A stretch of DNA of 64,000 bases, from NCBI GenBank assembly GCA_964017235.1, contig OZ024935.1, positions 2,728,001 to 2,792,000 on the forward strand, read 5' to 3'. Shown piece after piece: positions 55,381-64,000 of this stretch (position 1 is its first letter; every line of letters begins with the position of its first letter). Source of the DNA: Sabellastarte sp. h YS-2021. Taxonomy: Eukaryota; Annelida; Polychaeta; Sabellida; Sabellidae. The position numbers and the translations under genes were made by a program. Below the pieces are notes generated by a model. It ran no database searches, was not told where the DNA came from, and saw nothing but the letters and a program-made list of their open reading frames with translations.

Positions 55381-56027
55381 TGTCTACAGGTGTGTTAGGG
55401 CTATAGTTATTTCTGTTACAGAGTAGTATTAGTACTACAGTAACATGTGTGTATTCTTAAATCAAAGTTTGTCTCTTGTAGCGCTTAATCTCCCTTTATT
55501 AATCAGACAATATGCCCCCCTTTGTATGTCTATCTTCCAGTATGGGTGAATTATGTTTCTTCCTGTTTCTTTATTTCTCTGTCAATGTGTAGATGTGTCA
55601 CGGTAAGTCACTTTTGTTACCAGAGTACTAGTACCACTGTAACACCCATGTCATCTTAAATCTAAATTTAATTTTCATAGCGCTTATTCTCCCCTTTATT
55701 TAGCGGATAGTACTCCTCCCTTTATCGGGGGCCACAGTGGCAGAGTGGTAACACTCTCGCCTCCCATCTGAGGCTGGGGTTCAGTTCCCGGCACGGCCTC
55801 AAGTGAGAAAGCTGGTAGTTGCTTGTCGTTGGTCGGCAGTTTACAGTACAGAACCCTGACAAACTCTATGTACTGGTTTCCTCTGCCCTTCCAACTACCC
55901 GTGGTGATATGACCTGTACAGTGTTGAAAGTGACGTAAAACCCCAAATAAATAAATCCTCCCTTTATCTGTCCATCTATCTGCCAGTAGTGGGACATGTT
56001 TATTCCCTTAATACTGTCTATATGTAG
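55381..56027 (+). repeat. Two decayed copies of the exon-24 acceptor region
   Basis: Blocks of roughly 210 bp share, in order, a CAG|GTGTGTTAGG- or GTAG|ATGTGTCACGG-like boundary, TTACAGAGTA.TA.TAC, GCGCTTAATCTCCC and a CTATCTTCCAGTA segment. The last leads to the true acceptor tatgtag|GTGTGAGTGTCATGG. The second copy has been split by a SINE. Confidence 0.72.
55727..55955 (+). mobile_element. tRNA-derived SINE with 13-bp target duplication
   Basis: A-box TGGCAGAGTGG and B-box GGTTCAGTTCC are correctly spaced for a tRNA-type Pol III promoter. Body of 229 bp, then the 3' end GTGTTGAAAGTGACGTAAAA and an AAATAAATAAA tail. Exact duplication TCCTCCCTTTATC flanks it at 55714-55726 and 55956-55968. 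Similar ends are common in bivalve SINEs (recalled, not searched). Confidence 0.9.
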
Positions 56028-56154
56028 GTGTGAGTGTCATGGACACAGCTCGTCCTGTCATCAAACATCTGGTGTGTGTGAATCATGTCAAAACAACACC
56101 GAGTCTGACTGTAAGAGTGACCAGGAAACAGAGGAGGCGTGTTGGCAGAAGCAG
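56028..56154 (+). CDS. MEGF8: MEGF8-like, exon 24: laminin-EGF
   Basis: Encodes CECHGHSSSCHQTSGVCESC, then QNNTESDCKSDQETEEACWQ. Acceptor tatgtag|G (phase 2), donor AAGCAG|gtgagt (phase 0). Two decayed copies of the acceptor region lie upstream, one holding a SINE. Confidence 0.88.
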
Positions 56155-57061
56155 GTGAGTATCAATAATGTGTGCGTTACAGTCAATATGGACAGCAGAG
56201 TAGTGACTACTGGTTGCTTTCAACTTGCTACTACAGGAAAGTACAGAAATTTTTACTTCACAAATGTACAACTGTCATAATAATTACAGTCAACTGAGAT
56301 ACTCTTAACAGTTCATACAATAATACAACAATGAAACCAATCTGACCTGACCACAGTACAATCCACCTGACAGTTAAAACCAGGTGGCTCACTCTGTCCA
56401 GCAATCTATCTAGTGATCTGTCCTATGTTCACCTGCACAGTGTGTTAGTATCCAGCTGTTCAGTATGTCTAACTTTGCTGTTTGCTCCAAGATGTGAACA
56501 GTATCCAGTATTTAGCAATCCACTCTCTGGCAGGTGCAGGACACTATCCAGTTCACTCTAATTAGAGTTCACCACAAAATGTGTATTGCAAGAAGCCTGT
56601 ATCCACCTGACACATAGGTAAATAAATCCCCAGTACAGCAGTTTCAGAGGCTATTGTTCATATAGCACTCCAGTTCAACACTGACTGTGGTCTACATTTT
56701 ATATATAGCTGGAGATTATAAATTGTTCTAGAAGGAAATTGAAACGCATCAAAACATTATAGGAAACCAGAAATACATAAAAGGTTGCATAAACTTTCCC
56801 CAATTAATTATCTAGTCTCTTCTGCAGAGTACAAGAAAGATCAATAATACCTAGGCCTTTTCTGCATAATACAGAGAAAATCAATAATTCAGTGACCTTA
56901 TATGGTAAAAGAACTCAGCACAAAACCCAGGGTATCTGAGTTTTCAAAATCAGGCTATGACTGATGACAAAGAGAGTGATGACAAAGGTGTCAAATAGTA
57001 GCAGACCAGTTTGGCCTTGAGTTATTTCGAAAAATAATGTGTCACATCTAATTGCATATTT
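56155..57061. other. MEGF8 intron 24, left part
   Basis: No array, exon or element recognised before the DIRS-type retrotransposon. Confidence 0.5.
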
Positions 57062-57260
57062 TTTTATTGCGTAAAATAGCCTTACCTTATCCTCACAAAT
57101 GCTTACTTGGTTTTGTGGAGGCAAAACGCGGCGACCAACAAGAATATTTAAAAATTATTCTTGTTCGAGAGGTGAACCCCGTAGTTAGTGATAGGTGCGC
57201 ATGCGCACAACACATTGTCGGTTGGACTTTGTCAAGAGATCCTCATTCAATTTTTGGTCG

Positions 57261-58984
57261 TCGAGGAGGCAACACGTGAAGCTTTTTCAACTCTGCCCTA
57301 TTCCTAGACGGCAGATGCGTTCTTTTAGAATTCATAGAGTTCGTGCTAAGAAGAAAGAAGTTTAAGACTTCCTATTCTACAGATCTGAAGTACAATATTT
57401 CTTGCTGAGGGTTGAGTAATCCATGACAGCATTCTTAGATCCCCCTTGGCTGTATAACAGTCTTTAGTAGAGGATCTACGACAGAAGATTCTTCAATTTG
57501 TTAGTTCAAGCTACCTACCTCATCATTTATGAGGGATCTCCAACAGAAGTCTTTGAATTGGCCACATTTTCCTGAAAATGGCAGCATTAAGAGGCCTGCT
57601 GCGATTGAAAAACAGCTAGCAGTAGAAGATCTACTAGAGTTTGCTTTTCCAACACCAGATGTCATTTAGATTTGATAGCTGGTCAGATTAGAATTTGTTT
57701 TCTGGGGTTAGTAATTAAACCTCCAGAACGCTAGTAGCCTCTCCACTTGGTAGACAGACAGAGGGTGACCCTTCATCTTGGAGGAAAAGATATACTTCAG
57801 ATCGTCCAATGGCAAATCCCTTTCATGAAGTCCTGGTGGATTTTTATGAAAGAATGCAGCAGTAACCTTTCATTTTCTACAAGATCTACTTCACAAGTTT
57901 ACCAACGTTTGCTTTCAACCTATTTACCAGGCATCAAGATGGTTAATTTCCTCCATTGCCTTGTCTTTATTCTACAACTGGCTGGTGGACCATTTATTAC
58001 TTCATTATAGAGAAGATAATACATACGCTTTCCCACCAATTTTCTCAATGAAATAGGGGATTCTGGTGTAGTAGTAGAAATACCTATAAATAGCTGGTTT
58101 AAGTGAAAATATTATTGCCATCTCAGAGTTGTGCAGTTTTTGAATGGGTACTATGTAGCCCTCCAATCGAAACTCCCCTTTCATGTGGCTCTACTGCAGG
58201 TGCTACAGACAGGAAAACAATCCGCCATGTTGCTGAAAATATTGTGTTGCATTTAATATGTTTATTTTCACACACTTTCTTCTGAAAAAGACTACAAGTC
58301 ACAGTATTTTCTCAGTAAAATAGTTTCCTCTATCATATCTGACACAATGCTGCTTGTTTTAGATGGAAACATTTGCTTTCTTCAAGACATGGATCGTTGG
58401 TGTGTGGTGTGCTGTATAAATATAAAGTACGGATAGCCTATACAAGAAGTTTAGTCTATTCAAGGAAGTTAATCAGCATTGGGCAAGGTTAGTGCATGGA
58501 TAGATGGCCATTCCTGTCTTTTTCCTTGCATCTTACAATATCATTGGCCAGTGGGTATCTCTGTGTCCTGAATATGCATACGTCTCTCCAAGCTGTGAAA
58601 TGGAGTCGACGATTTTTATTAACAAACACGGTCACAAAAGGTTAATGGCCAGTTTCGACTGATCTCCATACCTAATACAAGGGTTGTGTAAATCGTGAGA
58701 CGGCTTATCGAATAATATTCCAGTCGAATCCGCCCATGTCTGTACATCCCATAATTTAAAGCGGTTACAGACAGGGAAAACATGGCTACCTAAGAGTGTC
58801 GAAAATGCTTCAAAAGAGGCACAATTTACCATCTCTAGGATTGCACAACTCCAGATTTTACAGCAGACTATTTCTTGTATCAGAACCCGGCAATAAATAG
58901 CGCCCTGTGACAGATCTCAGTGTCCTGGACAAATGCCTGCTAGTTCCAACTTTTAAGATGGAGACAGCACAGATAACCAGAAAC
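57261..58984 (+). pseudogene. DIRS 5' coding region, unrecognisable
   Basis: Lies where the Gag-like ORF of DIRS elements is expected. Only short open stretches remain (for example 57747-58010) and no conserved motif can be named. Confidence 0.4.
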
Positions 58985-60335
58985 TCGGTCACTTAAGGTG
59001 AATGGCTAGTTTCGATAGACCTGAAAGATGCGTTCTTTTACGTGCGCATACGCCCAGATTCATAACATTGGCTATGTTTCCATGTAGACAAACAAACGTA
59101 TCACCTCAAAGTACTGCCATTGCGGTTGGCGACTGCACCCTTATAGTTCACGCGGATTGTAAAAGAAGCAAAGCTCATTCGTCAGTCTCGCGGAATTTGA
59201 GTTCACCAATACCTGGACGACTGGTTGTTAAGAGCAAATACCAGACACCAGTGTCAGCTCCAGACAAAAGAACTCGTCCATACGATTCAAGAACTCGGCT
59301 TTGTGATAATTTTAGAAAAATCAGAGCTCAAAACTACAATCGACTTTCTGGGTTTCCATTTTGAGTTGATACAGGGAAAAGTCTTTCCAACCGAAAATAA
59401 GTTGAAAATTCTAGAAAATCTGTTCAGGACATGGAGATCGCATCACAAACAACCCCAAGGTTGCTTATGTCCCTGATGGGTGTACTAGCATCCCTAGAAA
59501 AGACAATACCAATGGGTCGGTTACATATGCGCCCTTTCCAGTGGTACCTAAAAACAAACTGGCAGTATCCCCAGTCACTAGACCTGAAGATTCCTGTTTC
59601 AAACTTTCTGAAAAGTCATCTTCAGTGGTGGAAAGATCCAAAAAATCTAAAAAATGGGTTATCCTTTTCATCCACAGGAACACAATACCCTTATTTTCAC
59701 AAATGCATCAAATCAAGGTTGGCGAGCTCATTTAGAAAACATGACAGTCAGTGGCAATTGGACAGATCAAGAAATTGCTTCATATCAATGTCCTTGAGTT
59801 AAAGGCAGTGTTTCTGGCCTTAAAAGAGCTTTCAAAACAAATTCTGGACAAAAGGGTTCTGATAGCAACACACAATGCTACTGTAGTCAGTTATCTGAGC
59901 AAACAAGAGGGAACACACTCTTGGGACCGGTGTCTCCTGGTTTGGCGCATCTTGGCCTACTGCAATCCTCGAAACATACTCATAAGAGCCAGACACATTC
60001 AGGGTTGCCTCAATGTCATAGTCGACAGTCTCTCCAGGAAAGACAAATAATTCAGACAGAATGGTCTCTTCATTCTCAAATATTCAGTCTAATTTGGCTT
60101 AGTCTAGTACACACCAATGGTGGACATGTTTGCCACCAAATTGGATCACAAACTACCAATCTATGTCTCACCAGTCCCAGATGCAAATGCTATGAACATA
60201 GATGCATTGAAAATCTCCTGGGAGGGTCTGGACGGCTATGCCTTTTGTCCTGTAGCACTCATACCAAAAGTGATACAGGGAATGAACACCTACAGGTGCA
60301 AGATGATAGTAGTTGCACCAGGGTAGCCCAGAATG
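58985..60335 (+). pseudogene. DIRS RT/RNase H remnant
   Basis: Fragments in changing frames: SIDLKDAFFYVRIRP, then catalytic YLDD (59210-59221) in QYLDDWLLRANT, then IDFLGFHFELIQGKVFPTEN. RNase H-like pieces follow: TNASNQGWRAHL, LELKAVFLALKEL and RHIQGCLNVIVDSLSRKD. After that comes VDMFATKLDHKLPIYVSP with NIDALKISWEGLDGYAFCP, characteristic of DIRS/Ngaro RNase H C-termini. Frame changes and in-frame stops interrupt it. Confidence 0.85.
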
Positions 60336-61019
60336 CTTTGGTTTTGGGATCTAGTGAATCTGTCAACCAAACCTCCATTACTTCTATCTCACTGGCCTCA
60401 TCAGTTAAAGCAACCATTCAGTGAGAAGTTCCATCAGAATCTCATATATCTAATTCTGCATGTTTTGGCACCTAGACACCTCAGAATCACTTGAATCATT
60501 CTCTGAGCAGGTGACAGATAGAATTAAGGCACCTCAAAGACCCTCATCTAGAAGAATCTGAGTTAAGGTGGTCCATTTTTTGGACTCTGGTGCCAACAGA
60601 ATCAGGTGGTCAGCTCAGAGCCTACTATCTCAGCAGAATTTTGAATCACTTATTTGCTATTAGAATCTGAAGCCTGCCACTACTGCTGGCTATAGGGCTG
60701 CCATAGCTGATCATTTTGGCCAGGAGGTTAGCAAATGTTTGAATCTGAACAGACTTATTGCGAGCTTTTATTGGATAAGCCTGGGATCTGTCTTTAGTCC
60801 TCATGGCTTTGACTAAGGCCCCTTTTGAGCCTCTAAAGGATGAATCCTGCCACAATTGCTGGCTATAGAACTGCAATAGCTAATCTTTGGGATATGTTGG
60901 CCAGGAAGGGAGCAAGAGTTTACACTTGAATAGACTTCTTGTAAGCTTTCACAGGGACAAACCCATTGCAAATAGGGGTATTCCCTCTTGAGACCTATCT
61001 TTGGTTCTTTTGTCTTTGA

Positions 61020-61650
61020 CTTTTGACCTTTGAAGGTTGCCAGTCGTAAGATTTTGGCTTTCAAGACTGTTTTCCTGATGACTTTGGCATCTTGCAAAAG
61101 GAGGGGGGAGGTGCATGCTTGGGCATATTCTTCCCTCAGACACAAAACCTCACTGGAAGGAGATCACTATTTCTCCTTCTCCTGCCTTCTTAGCAAAGGA
61201 TCAGTTGGCTTCTGACTGCCCAGATTTGCTCTAACCAGTGGTCATTCTAGCTCTTAAACCTTTTTTGGGCTCAGACTTGACTGAGGATATGACTTCATGC
61301 CCTGTCAGAGCACTTAGATACTATCTAGACAGAACTAGTGCTTTAAGGAAGGGAAAGAATCTCTTGTTTATATCCTTTAAGGAAGGCTTTGACAGAGATT
61401 TCATGAGATGCTATCTCTTCTTCTTGGATCAGAGAGTCTGTCTTATTGGCTATCAGTCATCCAATTTTGATACACAGGACCTACAGGTTAAGGCCCATAA
61501 TGTTAGGTCCATGTCTGCTTCTTTAGTATTCAAGGATGGGTGTCCCTAGAGCAGATTTTAGGCTCCTGCCATTGGAAGAGCCACAACACATTTTCTACCT
61601 TTTAAGCTGTGTCTTGGCAGTCCACAGACCAAACAGATTACAGTTAGGCC
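61020..61650 (+). pseudogene. DIRS tyrosine recombinase remnant
   Basis: KTVFLMTLASCKRRGEVHAW holds the first catalytic arginine context (KRR.E). CPVRALRYYLDRTSALRKGK and KAHNVRSMSASLVFKDGCP, with the H-x-x-R box, follow in another frame. A stop separates it from an IGRATTHFLPFKL-like end. The family cuts and joins circular DNA intermediates; this copy is broken. Confidence 0.78.
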
Positions 61651-62507
61651 CAGTGGTTTCTGCTCAGCATGTGATTGCTTTGAGTATGTTCTTGAGTATT
61701 TCATATGGCTTACATACTTTACTCTTCCTTCCATACCAGTTTCTTGTATGGACATATGTCTTCTTCTGTGGCAGATGGCCTCATGACTGTATTTTGTAAA
61801 TCACAGAAGCCAGCTTGGGGTGCCTTCTTGCTGGATGGCAGCTCCCAGCTCGAGGGACCCAGGAAGCCATTCCCCACCACACAGTTATGGGTGATGGTTT
61901 AGATATAGGACATCTTTATGCTACATGGGACAAGTGTCAACTACAACAGTACATCATGAATATTCATGAGGTTACCTATCATTACTTATCTTTACAGATA
62001 TTTTACAGTAATGGAAAATTCTGTTGTAGCATACTTAAGCTTATCTTATCCTCTCTATCAAATGCTTCCATGGTGAACCCCATAATCTATTAACAGGGAG
62101 GTTACAAAACAAACCCCTCCTCCTGTTATGGTTGGAATCAAGCATTTGTGAGGATAAGGTAAGGCTATTTTACGCAATAAAATGTAACAAATTTTATTGT
62201 AATTTAACTTTTTGTAAGTTAAATACTTACCTTATCCTCACAAGGACAGACCCACCCTTCCTCCCCTCAGAAGTTTGTTTTCATAGGGGACCAAAAATTA
62301 AATGAGGATCTCTCGACAAAGTCCAACCGACAATGTGTTGTGCGCATGCGCATCACTAACTACGGGGTTCACCTCTCGAACAAGAATAATTTTTAAATAT
62401 TCTTGTTGGTCGCCGCGTTTTGCCTCCACAAAACCAAGTAAGCATTTGTGAGGATAAGGTAAGTATTTAACTTACAAAAAGTTAAATTACAATAAAATTT
62501 GTTACAA

Positions 62508-62973
62508 TTGTTACATATGTCTTCTTGTGCTGAGGAGTTTACCAAAGTTCAGTGTGTGACTGAAGCATGAACATTGGATTTATGGCTTTAAACAGAGACT
62601 TCCTCACGCTAAGGCTACCTGAAAAATCAGCCGAGTCAGGTGTCTTTGGTATGATGCATATACAGAGAGAAGATATTTAAAATGTCAAATATCTCTTTTA
62701 TGTTTAAATTTAGAAATTTGAAGTGTATTGAGAGGTTATAGGAGGCTATGGCCTGGGATTCCAAAACACCGATGAAAGGTCCCACCAGAACCCCTCAATT
62801 TCAAACTGGTGTCTTGGTGCCTTTCACAATATACTCTCCCAAGTTACATGATAGTGTTGATGGGTTTTAGTGCTCTCAGTGTAGGAAGAAGTACCCTTGT
62901 ACTCACATCAGTGTTATGGAGTGAATTGTGTTGCTATGGTATCACCGTGTTGCTATGGTTTCTGTGGTTTCAG
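62508..62973. other. MEGF8 intron 24, right part
   Basis: Sequence between the DIRS right end and exon 25. Near 62947-62965 'GTTGCTATGGT' is doubled just before the acceptor. Nothing else is recognised. Confidence 0.5.
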
Positions 62974-63083
62974 TGCTCTAAGTGTATAGACAAGTACGAG
63001 GGCACTCCCACCCATGGACATCAGTGTTACCTGGAGATGAGCGTGAAGAATGGCTACTGCTACGAGTCTCACACTGGAAACAA
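62974..63083 (+). CDS. MEGF8: MEGF8-like, exon 25: cysteine module
   Basis: Encodes CSKCIDKYEGTPTHGHQCYL, then EMSVKNGYCYESHTGN. Acceptor ggtttcag|TGC (phase 0), donor AACAA|gtcagt (phase 2). Matches the position of the juxtamembrane cysteine region in MEGF8/attractin. Confidence 0.85.
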
Positions 63084-63535
63084 GTCAGTACCAGAAATTG
63101 ATAAAGTTTTAGGCCTGGTCTTAATAACTGAAGCAGAACATAAGTCTACAACTCAATAAAGCATCACTGTTTCAATGGTATTGGTCATGTTATTTGCTGA
63201 GTATTGGAATATTTATCGTCTGTATTAAAACTTCATGTTGTTTCACTGGTTTATAAATCAAAAAAAAGTGTTTACTTTCTTCCAGTTTACTTATAAGTAA
63301 TATTTCAAAATTAAAAGTAAGGAAATTTAATATCTCAAAAAAAATATGATGAGAACAAAGTTGTTATTTTTACATAAAAATTTGAAAAAAGACAGCTTGG
63401 ATAATATGAATTGTACAGGTAATTAAATCTTGTGCAAATATTTGTGGTCAAATGATATTTGAGTAGTTCTTTGCTAAATTTCTGGAGGTTAGTCCTCGGA
63501 TTTGCACCCATTACAGCCATGTTTACTCCTTACAG

Positions 63536-63675
63536 ATGCTGTTTCGACCCGTATACAGTGGCTGACTGTACCACAAAACCCACTGTTCTACAGCGAGGGA
63601 AGACGCTTTTCTACGCCATTCAGCCGCAGTACGTCAATGTGGATATAAGAATTGTACTGGATGTCACTGTTGGGG
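63536..63675 (+). CDS. MEGF8: MEGF8-like, exon 26: juxtamembrane ectodomain (last in window)
   Basis: Encodes CCFDPYTVADCTTKPTVLQR, then LFYAIQPQYVNVDIRIVLDV, a beta-rich segment that precedes the membrane helix in this family. Acceptor ccttacag|A (phase 2), donor TTGGGG|gtatga (phase 1). The membrane segment and cytoplasmic tail lie right of the window. Confidence 0.85.
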
Positions 63676-64000
63676 GTATGACAGTTATATTTTATAGCTC
63701 TTGTGGTATTTATGAACAACTGTCAAAGCATGTGTTCCAGTGAGCAGGGCCTGGTTTTAGACAAGCATGTAGCCTGTTCTTAGGCTCAAAGTTAAGACAT
63801 TTGTCTCAAATTTTTGGAACATTTTAGTTGAGCTGATGGGCCCAGACTTTATGGATTTAAACTAAGGTCTCCATAGTATAAGTGAGTTAGGTTAGTAGTG
63901 GACTTAAGTTTTGTAAACAAAGGCTCAGATATGGATGCCATATTTCCTTTTCTACTTTAAAATTTGAAACGGTTTAAAAGGTACATTTGCCACTGTGGCC
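63676..64000. other. Start of MEGF8 intron 26
   Basis: Non-coding sequence following donor gtatga; no exon found to the window end. Confidence 0.55.

Larger units (their letters stand above)
57062..62507 (+). mobile_element. DIRS-type tyrosine-recombinase retrotransposon, degraded
   Basis: Inverted termini of about 180 bp: the left (57072-57260, with ACCTTATCCTCACAAATGCT and CAAAACGCGGCGACCAAC) is mirrored at 62285-62466. Just inside the right end, 62146-62243 is complementary first to the left outer edge (AAGGCTATTTTACGCAATAA) and then to the right outer edge (TTACTTTTTGTAAGTT-type), the internal complementary region of DIRS-1-like elements. RT/RNase H-like and tyrosine-recombinase-like sequences lie between. 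Multiple stops and frameshifts show that it is not intact. It fills intron 24. Confidence 0.88.

Noticed and set aside
55727-55800. A functional tRNA gene
   Set aside because: A and B boxes are tRNA-like, but no cloverleaf acceptor stem closes, and the unit continues into a SINE body with tail and target duplication.

Overview
The window looks like animal nuclear DNA, most likely a lophotrochozoan and probably a bivalve mollusc. That is inferred from GT-AG split genes, tRNA-, 5S- and DIRS-type retroelements, and pearl/Helentron-like elements with internal tandem arrays. No ribosomal or mitochondrial marker fixes the species.

Two protein genes are supported. On the minus strand, five exons between 6284 and 382 encode a signal peptide and leucine-rich repeats; the last exon ends at a GC-type donor, so this gene probably continues left of the window. 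On the plus strand, 26 exons from 14497 to 63675 (4398 nt, about 1466 codons, every junction phase-compatible) encode the middle and C-terminal ectodomain of a MEGF8/attractin-family protein. Its order is PSI, Ca-binding EGF, EGF/laminin-EGF, CUB, EGF, six kelch blades, PSI-type cysteine modules, Ca-binding EGF, EGF/laminin-EGF and a juxtamembrane cysteine module. The N-terminal half and the membrane segment are not in the window. The LRR gene may therefore lie antisense inside a long MEGF8 intron.

The introns hold most of the unusual structure. (1) Many carry minisatellites or short tandem copies that start from a splice junction of the neighbouring exon: acceptor plus exon start (exons 3, 4, 8, 12, 19, 20, 22, 24) or exon end plus donor (exons 16, 18, possibly 1 and 22). 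(2) Three families of non-autonomous Helentron/pearl-like elements share one plan: a 5' palindrome carrying a subterminal inverted repeat, a tandem array of about 146-152 bp units, the inverted repeat again, then a 3' hairpin, ending CTAG before T in families 2 and 3. All copies point the same way. Family 1 and 2 arrays are dense in AGGTCA-type nuclear-receptor half-sites, and family 3 in YY1-like GGCGGCCATCTTG.

(3) Other elements are a LINE reverse-transcriptase ORF nested in a family-1 element that sits inside an exon-derived minisatellite; a family-2 element nested in a family-3 array; a decayed DIRS-type tyrosine-recombinase retrotransposon with inverted termini and an internal complementary region; a tRNA-derived SINE with a 13-bp target duplication and a truncated sister; a 5S-rRNA-like SINE; a 548-bp hAT MITE with an 8-bp duplication; a pogo/Tc1-like MITE; and a fold-back repeat.

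Most long ORFs in the window are by-products of tandem units whose length is a multiple of three, or whose unit lacks stops, and are not called as genes.
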